Origin: Sphingomonas endolithica
Lineage (GTDB): Bacteria > Pseudomonadota > Alphaproteobacteria > Sphingomonadales > Sphingomonadaceae
Direction of reading: 5' to 3'
DNA: 64,000 nt
NCBI RefSeq assembly: GCF_025231525.1
Contig: NZ_CP103057.1
Location: 3,358,501 to 3,422,500 of the forward strand
How positions within the stretch are numbered: position 1 is the first letter of the stretch; each line of letters begins with the position of its first letter. A program made the translations under genes and the position numbers. Of the stretch, positions 29,251 to 36,650 are shown piece after piece. Below the pieces are notes generated by a model. That model was not told the DNA's origin and searched no databases. It worked only from the letters and a program-made list of their open reading frames with translations.

Positions 29251-29943
29251 ATGCCTGAACTATCCCCGATCCGCGTGGCTTTCCTGCTGTTCCCCAATGT
29301 CACGCAACTCGACCTGACGGCCCCGGCGCAGGTGCTCGCACGGCTTGGCAATACGACGATCGATCTGGTCGCCGCGACGCGGGAGCCGGTGATGAGCGAT
29401 GCCGGTTTCGCTTTGCTGCCCACCGCAACGTTCGCGGATGCGGTGCAGCCCGACATTCTGTGCGTGCCGGGCGGGCAGGGTGTCGATGATGCGCTGCTGG
29501 ATGCGGCGACGATGGCCTGGGTTGCCCGGGTCGCGCCGGGCGCGACGTGGATTACCAGCGTCTGCACGGGCGCGCTGCTCTTGGGCGCCGGCGGGTTGCT
29601 TCGCGGCTACCAGGCGACGACGCACTGGGCGGCGCATCAGTATCTCGCCGGGTTCGGTGCCGTGCCGGTCAAGCAGCGGATCGTGTTCGACCGCAACCGA
29701 GTCACCGGCGGCGGCGTGACGGCGGGCATCGACTTCGCACTGGCGCTTACGGCGGCGATCCGCGGCGAAGCGCATGCCCGGCTGGTACAGCTCAGCCTGG
29801 AATATGATCCACAACCGCCGTTCGACAGCGGTTCGCCCGAGCGCGCCGACGCAGCGACTCTGGAGCGCCATGCCGAGATGAGCGCCACGGCGTCTGCTCG
29901 GCGCGCCGAGCGGATGGCCGAAGCGCTACGCCGAATGACCTAG
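29251..29943 (+). CDS. DJ-1/PfpI family protein (isonitrile hydratase-like)
   Basis: 230 aa. The class-I glutamine-amidotransferase-like fold is clear: RVAFLLFPNVTQLDLTAPAQVL at the start, DILCVPGGQGVDD (Glu/Gly loop), and the nucleophile elbow WITSVCTGALLLGAGGLL with Cys near residue 111, then ATTHWAAHQYL. This pattern is shared with isonitrile hydratase InhA and with the N-terminal domain of GlxA-type regulators; no AraC domain is present. GGAG (29239-29242) precedes the ATG. The TAG stop shares CTAG (29940-29943) with the convergent DedA gene. Confidence 0.9.
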   Translation: MPELSPIRVAFLLFPNVTQLDLTAPAQVLARLGNTTIDLVAATREPVMSDAGFALLPTATFADAVQPDILCVPGGQGVDDALLDAATMAWVARVAPGATWITSVCTGALLLGAGGLLRGYQATTHWAAHQYLAGFGAVPVKQRIVFDRNRVTGGGVTAGIDFALALTAAIRGEAHARLVQLSLEYDPQPPFDSGSPERADAATLERHAEMSATASARRAERMAEALRRMT

Positions 29944-30572
29944 GGGCGCGCCTTCATGCCGTGCACGCGGTGCCAGATGTAGAAGCCGATGGCGGCCACC
30001 AGCACCACGCCGATGATCGCGTCCGCGCTGTGGAAGGCCGCTTTGACGCGCGGGTCGCTGTTCCATTTGTTGCCCAGCACCATGCCGACCCAGGCGAGGC
30101 CGAAGCACCATGGCCAGGAACCGACGAACGTATAGACGTGGAACGGCACCAGCTTCATGCGCGCGACGCCGGCCGGAAAGGCGATGAACGAGCGGATCAC
30201 CGGCAGCAGCCGTCCGATCAGGATCGCGGAATTGCCGAACCGCGCAAAGAAGCGATCGGCCGCGTCCAGCTCGCCCGGGCCGATCAGCACGTAGCGGCCC
30301 CATTTCAGGATCGCCGGCCGGCCGCCGCGCTTGCCCAGTTCATAGGCCGGGATCGACCCCAGGTTGCAGCCGATCGCGCCGGCGGTTGCCGCCAGGTACA
30401 GATCGAAATGGCCGGTCGAGACCAGATACCCGGCAAACGGCATGATGATCTCGGACGGCAGCGGGATGCACGCCGATTCGATCGCCATCAGCAGCGCGAT
30501 GCCAAGATAGCCGCCGCTCGAGATGACCCAGATGGTGAAGCCGGCCAGGATGCCCAGGATATGTTCGATCAT
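29940..30572 (-). CDS. DedA-family membrane protein
   Basis: Inner-membrane protein of 210 aa. The DedA/SNARE-associated family includes undecaprenyl-phosphate and phospholipid flippases. Key motifs: ESACIPLPSEIIMPFAGYL (the acidic-Pro reentrant), GAIGCNLGSIPAYELGKRGG, FARFGNSAILIGRLLPVIRSFIAFPAG and MKLVPFHVYTFVGSWPW. The start is ATG 30572 (MIEHILG); a long upstream open extension is rejected because it is basic and lacks homology. It converges on the DJ-1 gene with a shared CTAG. Confidence 0.92.
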   Translation of the reverse strand: MIEHILGILAGFTIWVISSGGYLGIALLMAIESACIPLPSEIIMPFAGYLVSTGHFDLYLAATAGAIGCNLGSIPAYELGKRGGRPAILKWGRYVLIGPGELDAADRFFARFGNSAILIGRLLPVIRSFIAFPAGVARMKLVPFHVYTFVGSWPWCFGLAWVGMVLGNKWNSDPRVKAAFHSADAIIGVVLVAAIGFYIWHRVHGMKARP

Positions 30573-30678
30573 GGGCGCGGTGGATGCGCGATGCGCTCGC
30601 CGAAGGGAAGGCGAAAACGTCGTGTGCCCTTTGGGGCGGGCCATGCGATGTTCAGCATGACGGAGCAATAACGGCAAG

Positions 30679-31437
30679 GTGAGCGATCGATATGCCCCCG
30701 CCGGTCCACGCCGCGACCGGATGACCGCCGCAGGCGGCGTGGTGCTGGTGCATCTCGCGATCGGCTATGTCCTGGTCACCGGGCTGGCACCTGCGCTCGT
30801 GGCGCAAGCGAGCGAAGCGCTGCAGGTGTTCGACGTGACCCTGCCGCCACCCCCCCCGCCGCTGCGTGTACCGAAACCGGCGCCGAAAGCGGCCGATCCG
30901 CGCAGGAGCGGTGCGGCTGCGCCGGCCGGCAAGCAGGCGGTTCCCACGGAGATCGTCGCACCGACGCTACCGCCACCGCCCGACCCGCCGCCGGTCCTCG
31001 CCGCGCCGATCGCCGGATTGGGCAGCGCGGCATCGGCCGGTGCCGCACCGATCGTCGGTCCGGGCACCGGCGGCGGCGGGGTCGGGCAGGGTACCGGCAG
31101 CGGTGGCTTCGGCACCGGGCAGGGCGGCGGCGGCCGGGGCACCTTCGCGCGCAAGGTATCCGGGCGGATCTACGATCGCGACTATCCGCGCTCGGCGGCG
31201 CGCGCAGGGATCGGCGGCACCGTCTGGGTGCGCTATGTCGTGACGGTGAAGGGCCGCGCGCAGGATTGTCGCGTGACGCGCTCCAGCGGCAATGTCGATC
31301 TCGACGCGGTCACTTGCCTCCTCGTCACGAAACGCTTCCGCTATCAGCCAGGCACCGATGCTGGCGGCCGGCCGATCAGTTCGGTGGTGGAGGAAGACCA
31401 TGTCTGGGTGATCGACGACGACGAGGAGGCTCCTTGA
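30679..31437 (+). CDS. TonB-family energy transducer protein
   Basis: 252 aa, GTG start. A single N-terminal membrane helix (about 17 to 40) is followed by a Pro-rich stretch (LPPPPPPLRVPKPAPK) and a Gly-rich stretch, which would span the periplasm. The C-terminal TonB domain runs from about 165 to 240: SGRIYDRDYPRSAARAGIGGTVWVRYVV, ARAQDCRVTRSSGN, DLDAVTCLLVTKRFRYQP. It should couple proton-motive force from ExbBD to outer-membrane receptors; no exbB, exbD or receptor gene is in this window. It diverges from DedA by 106 bases. Confidence 0.9.
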   Translation: MSDRYAPAGPRRDRMTAAGGVVLVHLAIGYVLVTGLAPALVAQASEALQVFDVTLPPPPPPLRVPKPAPKAADPRRSGAAAPAGKQAVPTEIVAPTLPPPPDPPPVLAAPIAGLGSAASAGAAPIVGPGTGGGGVGQGTGSGGFGTGQGGGGRGTFARKVSGRIYDRDYPRSAARAGIGGTVWVRYVVTVKGRAQDCRVTRSSGNVDLDAVTCLLVTKRFRYQPGTDAGGRPISSVVEEDHVWVIDDDEEAP

Positions 31438-31452
31438 AGCGCTCGATGGACG

Positions 31453-32856
31453 TCAGGCCGCGCTCACGCGCCCCGCCGCCATGCGCAGATCCTCGACGAA
31501 GCGCGCATATTCCTGCGCGCGTGCCGCTTCATCGGGCAGCCGCAACAGGAAGCTCGGATGCACCGTGATCCACGCTTCCCCACCGCCATCGGGCAATTCG
31601 ATCGCGCGGCCGCGCTCGCGCCCGATCGTCACCACCCGCCCGAGCAGCGATCGCGCCGCTGTCGCGCCCAGCGCCACCGTTACCTGCGGCTTCACCAGCA
31701 TCCGTTCCTGGTCGATCCACCAGCGGCATGCCTCGATCTCGCCCGCGCCGGGCTTGGAATGGATGCGTCGCTTGCCGCGTTGTTCGAACTTGAAATGCTT
31801 CACCGCATTGGTGACGTAGACCCGTGCGCGATCGATCCCCGCCTCGGCGATCGCCCGGTCGAACACTTGGCCTGCCGGCCCGACGAACGGCTTGCCGGCC
31901 AGATCCTCCTGATCGCCGGGCTGTTCGCCCACGAACATCAGCCGCGCATCGACCGGACCCTCGCCGAACACGGTTTGCGTCGCGTCCTTGTACAACGGGC
32001 AGCGGGTACAGCCAGCGGCTTCGTCGCGCAGCGCTTCCCAGGCCAGTTCGATATTGCCGCCCACTGCCTCGCGTGCGGTCGTGATCATGCCGCTCTCCCG
32101 TGCCTGTGCGCCGGCAATCAGGCCCGGTACCAACGCGGTCTCGGGCATGTTCTTCCAATATTTGCGCGGCATCTCCTTCAGCATCGCGCCGACCTTCACG
32201 CGCGCCGGATTGAAGATCGATGCATAATAGGTCTTCCACACATCCTCGATCGGATCGCCGCCCGGTGCATCGCTCTTCGCCGCCCCCGGTCCTTGCTCCA
32301 GTTTCTTGCCGTCCCAGTGGATCGAGATGGCCGGCGTCAGGATCGACCAGCGCATGCTGGCGAAACGATCGATGAAGAAGCCGGCATTGGCGCGCACGAT
32401 ATGATGATCGGGCTCGAACCAGGCGACAAAGCGTGGCGTGCCGCCCTCGTCCAGTTCGCGGAAGCGCAGGAACGCCCGCATCTTGTGGATGTCGCGGCGT
32501 ACATCCTTGGCCAGCAGGTCCAGCCGGCGGAGCAACGGATCCGCGCGATCCTCCATCAACTTGGGTTCGGTACGTAGCCGCGTGAGCAATGTGTAGAGCA
32601 AGCTGAAGCGCGTCGGATCGCTGTGCAGCACGACGCTGCGCGCGAGATCGAGGAAGGCACGGGGGACGGAAAAGCCGCCGCTTGCGGCTGGGGCAGCGGG
32701 CGTATCGTCGCTGTCGTTGCCCGCGAATAGATCGCCGGGACCTTCGCCGACTTGCCACACCACGTCCGATGGCGGGACGGCCGCAGCCACCATTTCGCGG
32801 GCGGCGTCGCGCCAGCCGTCGAAATCGTCGTCTTCGGTGAGCGTTACTAGCCGCAC
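31453..32856 (-). CDS. udgX: DUF4130/UdgX fusion: uracil-DNA-binding glycosylase-superfamily protein
   Basis: 467 aa, GTG start at 32856. The N-terminal half (to about 250) is the DUF4130 domain found with a radical SAM partner: SDPTRFSLLYTLLTRL, DVRRDIHKMRAFLRFRE, FVAWFEPDHHIVRANAGFFIDRFASMRW. The C-terminal half is a UdgX-type uracil-DNA glycosylase: MFVGEQPGDQEDLAGKPFVGPAG, YVTNAVKHFKF, the defining KRRIH loop (362 to 366) and TVHPSFLLR. In UdgX the His of KRRIH bonds covalently to the abasic site after uracil removal. Cysteines 283, 286 and 377 fit the iron-sulfur ligands. The radical SAM partner is at 33534-34781 on the same strand. Confidence 0.93.
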   Translation of the reverse strand: MRLVTLTEDDDFDGWRDAAREMVAAAVPPSDVVWQVGEGPGDLFAGNDSDDTPAAPAASGGFSVPRAFLDLARSVVLHSDPTRFSLLYTLLTRLRTEPKLMEDRADPLLRRLDLLAKDVRRDIHKMRAFLRFRELDEGGTPRFVAWFEPDHHIVRANAGFFIDRFASMRWSILTPAISIHWDGKKLEQGPGAAKSDAPGGDPIEDVWKTYYASIFNPARVKVGAMLKEMPRKYWKNMPETALVPGLIAGAQARESGMITTAREAVGGNIELAWEALRDEAAGCTRCPLYKDATQTVFGEGPVDARLMFVGEQPGDQEDLAGKPFVGPAGQVFDRAIAEAGIDRARVYVTNAVKHFKFEQRGKRRIHSKPGAGEIEACRWWIDQERMLVKPQVTVALGATAARSLLGRVVTIGRERGRAIELPDGGGEAWITVHPSFLLRLPDEAARAQEYARFVEDLRMAAGRVSAA

Positions 32857-32919
32857 CTAGCCGTTACCACAGCCTTGGTTGGGGGCTTCGTGGGGTAGGC
32901 GCGGCGCATACCCGTCGCG

Positions 32920-32939
32920 ATCCCAGCCTGCGCTGGGAT
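32920..32939. terminator. hairpin between the hemerythrin and UdgX genes
   Basis: Perfect 8-bp stem ATCCCAGC/GCTGGGAT with a CTGC loop, in the 101-bp gap between two minus-strand genes. No T-run follows, so it may be a repeat remnant rather than a true terminator. Confidence 0.4.
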
Positions 32940-32957
32940 GACGCTGTCGGATAACGC

Positions 32958-33443
32958 TCACTCGCGCTCGTCGCTACCGGCGGGTTCGGCCTCGGCGCGT
33001 TCCAGTTCCTTGGGCTTGCGCTCCTCGAACACCTCGGCAAGTTTCGCCTCTTCCGCGTCCGACAATTCCTCGGCGGCGGCGGGGAACATCTCTTCCTCTT
33101 CCTCGCCGATATGGTGTTCGTAGCGGTGGCGCATCTTGTCGAACGTCTTGCGCCACGTGTCGCTGGACGAATCTAGATCGCTCAATTCGCCCAGAAAATC
33201 GTCGATTTCCTTGTGTTCGGAAACCGAGTGGCGAGCATCGTCGCGCAGATCGGGCTTGCCGAGCATCATTGCGTACAGGGATTCTTCCTCGGCAGCGGCA
33301 TGAGCCGACACTTCGACGCGGAACACGTCGAACATCCGGTCGCGTTCGGCGTCGCCGGCGGCAGTGCTGGCGATCTGCGCGAGCAGTTCGCGGTGGCGGT
33401 CGTGATCGGCCTTGAGGTCGGCGAAGATGCGGGCGTCGGCCAT
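32958..33443 (-). CDS. hemerythrin HHE-domain protein
   Basis: 161 aa, helical. Hemerythrin-like domains bind a di-iron centre and sense or carry oxygen or NO. Histidine/acid ligands appear in ADHDRHRELL, SAHAAAEEESLY, SEHKEIDDFL and YEHHIGEEEEEMFP in the right order for an HHE domain. The C-terminal 40 residues are strongly charged. AGGAG lies eight bases before the ATG. The gene lies between the radical SAM and UdgX genes on the same strand, with gaps of 90 and 101 bases, so a shared transcript is possible. Confidence 0.92.
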   Translation of the reverse strand: MADARIFADLKADHDRHRELLAQIASTAAGDAERDRMFDVFRVEVSAHAAAEEESLYAMMLGKPDLRDDARHSVSEHKEIDDFLGELSDLDSSSDTWRKTFDKMRHRYEHHIGEEEEEMFPAAAEELSDAEEAKLAEVFEERKPKELERAEAEPAGSDERE

Positions 33444-33533
33444 ATTGAGCTCCTGTGAAGTATCGGTTTGAACCGCTCATCCGCCAGGTTGTTTCTGTTG
33501 CGAATCGCTTTCACCTGTAGGCGACGGCGCAGC

Positions 33534-34781
33534 TCACCCGAACAGCTCCAATTGCTCCTTCTTGGGCGCCACGACCGGCCGCAGGTCGGCGCGATCGGAA
33601 AGCGCCACGGGCCGCCAATCGTCCGCGATCAGGAAAGGGCGGACCTTCGTGATCGAGGCAGTGAGCCGTCCGACATCGGCCAGGCTCAGCCGGCGCCAGC
33701 GCCGCGCCGCAAGGATATTGCCGACCGCCTTCACACCCAGCCCGGGCACCCGCAGCAGCATCTCGCGCGGCGAGCGATTGACGTCGACCGGAAAGTTGCC
33801 GCGAAACTTAAGCGCCCAAGCAAGTTTCGGGTCGATATCCAGCGGCAGCATGCCGGTCGATTCGTCGGCCGCAGCGACCACTTCCGCCGGCTTGTAATCG
33901 TAGAAGCGCATCAGCCAGTCCGACTGGTACAGCCGATGTTCGCGCATCAATGGCGGGCGCTGGAGCGGCAGGATCGCGCTGGCATCGGGGATCGGCGAAA
34001 AGGCCGAGTAATAGACGCGGCGCAACCCGAATCGGTCGTACAGCGACGATGCCTTCGTCACGATATCGCCGTCGGTTGCCGCATCGGCGCCGACGATCAT
34101 CTGCGTCGATTGCCCGGCAGGTGCGAAGCGCGGCGCGGATTTGTAGCGCTTGCTGGCGTCGCCGGTATCGGTGATCGCGGTCTTCATGTCCTTCATCGCG
34201 TCTTCGATCCGCACTTCGGACTTTTCGGGAGCGAGCCGCTTCAATCCGGTGGCGGTGGGGAGTTCCACGTTGATCGACACGCGATCGGCATACAGGCCGG
34301 CCTGATGCACCAGTTCCGGATCGGCATCCGGGATGGTCTTCAGGTGGATGTAGCCGCGAAATTGATGATCCTCGCGCAAGCTGCGTGCGACCTCGACGAT
34401 CTGTTCCATCGTATAGTTGGACGAGGCGATGATGCCGGAGGAGAGGAACAGGCCCTCGATATAGTTGCGGCGATAGAATGCTAGCGTGAGGTTGACGACC
34501 TCCTGCGCGGTAAAGCGCGCGCGGCGCACGTTGCTGCTCTTGCGGTTGATGCAGAAATGGCAGTCGAAGATGCAGGAATTGGTCAGCAGGATCTTGAGCA
34601 GGCTGATGCATCGTCCATCAGGGGCGTAAGCGTGGCAGATGCCCATGCCGCCATCGGTCGAGCCGATTCCCTTGCCGTCGCGCGAGGTACGTTTCGCCGT
34701 CCCCGACGAGGCGCAAGACGCATCGTATTTGGCCGCGTCGGCCAGGATTGCGAGCTTTTGCTGTACGTCGAGTTGAGCCAT
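33534..34781 (-). CDS. radical SAM protein of the UDG-linked DNA modification/repair type
   Basis: 415 aa. The radical SAM cluster motif CIFDCHFC holds Cys70, Cys74 and Cys77 (CxxxCxxC), in LLTNSC...INRKSSN. The barrel contains EGLFLSSGII and GYIHLKTIPDADPELVHQAG. The C-terminus has a helix-hairpin-helix-like LRVPGLGVKAVGNILAARRWR, consistent with DNA binding. This clade is known from comparative genomics as the partner of the DUF4130-UDG fusion, which is encoded just downstream here. The reaction is unknown; a role in DNA damage or base modification is inferred from the partner. Confidence 0.92.
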   Translation of the reverse strand: MAQLDVQQKLAILADAAKYDASCASSGTAKRTSRDGKGIGSTDGGMGICHAYAPDGRCISLLKILLTNSCIFDCHFCINRKSSNVRRARFTAQEVVNLTLAFYRRNYIEGLFLSSGIIASSNYTMEQIVEVARSLREDHQFRGYIHLKTIPDADPELVHQAGLYADRVSINVELPTATGLKRLAPEKSEVRIEDAMKDMKTAITDTGDASKRYKSAPRFAPAGQSTQMIVGADAATDGDIVTKASSLYDRFGLRRVYYSAFSPIPDASAILPLQRPPLMREHRLYQSDWLMRFYDYKPAEVVAAADESTGMLPLDIDPKLAWALKFRGNFPVDVNRSPREMLLRVPGLGVKAVGNILAARRWRRLSLADVGRLTASITKVRPFLIADDWRPVALSDRADLRPVVAPKKEQLELFG

Positions 34782-34858
34782 GCGTTCGGTATATGTTCCA
34801 ACGCGGGCAAAGTCGAATAATCTTTGTTTTACATCGGCTTTGGACCGCGCCAGCCGAT

Positions 34859-34884
34859 CGACCCCGCCGGCTTACCGGCAGGGT
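34859..34884. terminator. hairpin downstream of the 44-aa membrane protein gene
   Basis: Arms GACCCCGCCGG and CCGGCAGGGTC around CTTA, nine bases after the stop of the minus-strand small ORF (34894). No T-run is seen, so it is at best a weak terminator. Confidence 0.4.
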
Positions 34885-34893
34885 CGGTCACCT

Positions 34894-35028
34894 TCAGAAC
34901 GGCAGCATGCCGAAATATTTGAGCACGCCCAGCGCCACGATCAGCACAGTGATGGCGAGGATGATGTTGGCGATGTTGAAGCTGCTCTTGGCGACGACGA
35001 CGCGTTCGTCGCTGTTGATCTCGGACAT
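34894..35028 (-). CDS. 44-aa single-pass membrane protein
   Basis: Not recognised. MSEINSDERVVVAKSSFNIA is a short polar N-terminus, then a hydrophobic stretch (about 18 to 42) ending KYFGMLPF. The start ATG 35028 is preceded by AGGGAG eight bases upstream, a strong ribosome-binding site, and codon use looks normal, which supports translation. The topology suggests one inner-membrane helix with a cytoplasmic N-terminus. It lies between the radical SAM gene and a membrane protein gene. Confidence 0.72.
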   Translation of the reverse strand: MSEINSDERVVVAKSSFNIANIILAITVLIVALGVLKYFGMLPF

Positions 35029-35120
35029 GATGGTCTCCCTGGTTGTGCGAGGATCAACCGGCAGCCGGAAAGGTTGTTCCGTGTGGGAAATGAATAAGGC
35101 TCGGGTCGCCTCCAGCCGTC

Positions 35121-35141
35121 ACCCCGGACTTGTTCCGGGGT
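35121..35141. repeat. short palindrome (ACCCCGGA/TCCGGGGT)
   Basis: Perfect 8-bp arms around CTTGT, in the 195-bp gap between the 44-aa gene and the next membrane protein. The sequence CGTCACCCCGGACTTGTTCC recalls the CGTCATCCCGGACCAAGTCC palindrome at 48068. The rest of the gap holds nothing I can assign. Confidence 0.55.
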
Positions 35142-35223
35142 CTGCCGTGCCGCAAGGGGAGTACGAAGATGGGCGGGGCAGCGGAAGCCGCCGGAGTGAC
35201 GAACCGAATGATTGGGGATGGCG

Positions 35224-36417
35224 ATGAACGAGACCGACCATAGCCGGCGCGTGCCGTACATCGTCCTCGGGATCACCTGCCTGCTCGGCTATATCTTCAA
35301 GGCGCATTGCGGCGAAGCCTGGGTGAACGGCATCCAATATACCAGCGGGTGCTACAGCGATGCGGTGCCGTTCTGGGGGTTGCGCGGCGTGGCGGCAGGG
35401 CAGATGCCCTATTTCGAGGCACGGATGGAATATCCGGTGCTGACCGGCGCCCTGATCTGGATCGAAGGCGCGATCACGCGGCTGGTGCGCGGCTCTGCTG
35501 CCGATGCCGCCGACTTCCTGTTCGTGGTCAGCGCCGTCAACGCCGCGATCGCCTTCCTCGTCTTGTGGTTCATGGAACGCGCCGGGGTCGAGCGCCTGCG
35601 GCGGTACGCTTGGGCCGCCGCGCCCCCGCTGATCCTGTATCTGGGGCATAATTGGGACATGCTGGCGGTGGCGCTGGCAGTGGCGGCAATGCTCGCGGCG
35701 CGGCGCGGCGCCGCGACGAGGGCGGTGCAACTCGCCGCGATCGGCACGGCGGCCAAGCTGTTCCCGGTGCTGATGTTGCCGCTGATCGGTCTGGCCGCGC
35801 TGTTCCGGCGCGATGCGGCGTGGCGCGACCGCTTGCTCGCCAGCGCGTCGTTGGCGCTCGCCGCGATCCTCGCCTGGGGGGTGGTCAACCTGCCGGTCGC
35901 GTGGCTGGCCTTTGCCAATTGGTCGGAATTCTACGCTTTCTCCGGCACACGCAGCGGCACGGCCGCATCGGTCTGGGAACTGCTCGCCACGTTCGGGGTG
36001 CGGAACACGCCGATCCCGCTCCGCAACATGGCGAGCTTCGCCGCCTTTGCGATCGGGGCAGCGGCGATCGTCGGCTTTGGCTGGCGGCGGCACCGCGACC
36101 ATCTGTGGCTGCTGTTCACGCCGGTGCTCGCGTGGTTCCTGCTCACCAACAAGGTCTACTCGCCGCAATTCGATCTGTGGCTGTACCCCATGCTCGTGTT
36201 GACCAGCTATCGGCTATGGCCGTTGCTGTGGTTCGCATTGGGCGATGTGGCGGCCTATTTCGCCGAGTTCTGGATGTTCGCCGGGATGGAGGGGCGCACG
36301 CCATCGGCAACGACCACCGACATCGCCATCGCGGCGGCTTTGCGGGGCGCGGCAATGTTGTGGATCATCGTCGCCGCGCTGCGCCAGCCGGCGCCGGCCT
36401 GGGTGGCTAGAGTGTGA
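35224..36417 (+). CDS. polytopic membrane protein, GT87/DUF2029-like
   Basis: 397 aa with about ten membrane helices. The first loop has SGCYSDAVPFWGLRGVAAGQMPYFEARMEYPVLTGAL, a pattern of Tyr-Ser-Asp and a Glu-Tyr-Pro that is seen in polyprenyl-phosphate mannosyl- or arabinosyltransferases of the GT87 type. Later ILYLGHNWDMLAVALAVAAMLAARRG and TKVYSPQFDLW are also compatible. The sugar and acceptor cannot be told. I chose ATG 35224, six bases after GGGGA; TTG 35212 and ATG 35218 are also in frame. Confidence 0.8.
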   Translation: MNETDHSRRVPYIVLGITCLLGYIFKAHCGEAWVNGIQYTSGCYSDAVPFWGLRGVAAGQMPYFEARMEYPVLTGALIWIEGAITRLVRGSAADAADFLFVVSAVNAAIAFLVLWFMERAGVERLRRYAWAAAPPLILYLGHNWDMLAVALAVAAMLAARRGAATRAVQLAAIGTAAKLFPVLMLPLIGLAALFRRDAAWRDRLLASASLALAAILAWGVVNLPVAWLAFANWSEFYAFSGTRSGTAASVWELLATFGVRNTPIPLRNMASFAAFAIGAAAIVGFGWRRHRDHLWLLFTPVLAWFLLTNKVYSPQFDLWLYPMLVLTSYRLWPLLWFALGDVAAYFAEFWMFAGMEGRTPSATTTDIAIAAALRGAAMLWIIVAALRQPAPAWVARV

Positions 36418-36437
36418 TGATGTTGGGCCAACTAATC

Positions 36438-36611
36438 CCCGTTCGTCCTGAGTAGCCCCTCCGACTGCCTGCAAGGGCAGGCGCTCAGGACAGGCATCGC
36501 GTAGCGCGAAGCGCGTATCGAGAGGGCAGGCGATACCGCGCTCCAAGGTGCTTCGATACGAGCCCTCGATACGCCCTGCGGGCTACTCGGTCTCTACTCA
36601 GCACGAACGGG
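36438..36611. repeat. 174-bp inverted-repeat-bounded element, copy 1
   Basis: Ends CCCGTTCGTCCTGAGTAG (36438-36455) and CTACTCAGCACGAACGGG (36594-36611) are near-perfect inverses. Inside are GCCTGCAAGGGCAGGC and GCTTCGATACGAGCCCTCGA. A 185-bp copy in the same orientation lies at 49903-50087. It fills the convergent gap between the membrane protein and smc, with no open frame of note. Confidence 0.92.
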
Positions 36612-36650
36612 TAGAAGTCACGAACGGATCAAGAGAGAGAGCATCATGCT

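Noticed and set aside
36438..36611. Insertion sequence with transposase
   Set aside because: No open frame of transposase length or motifs lies inside; it is a short repeat.
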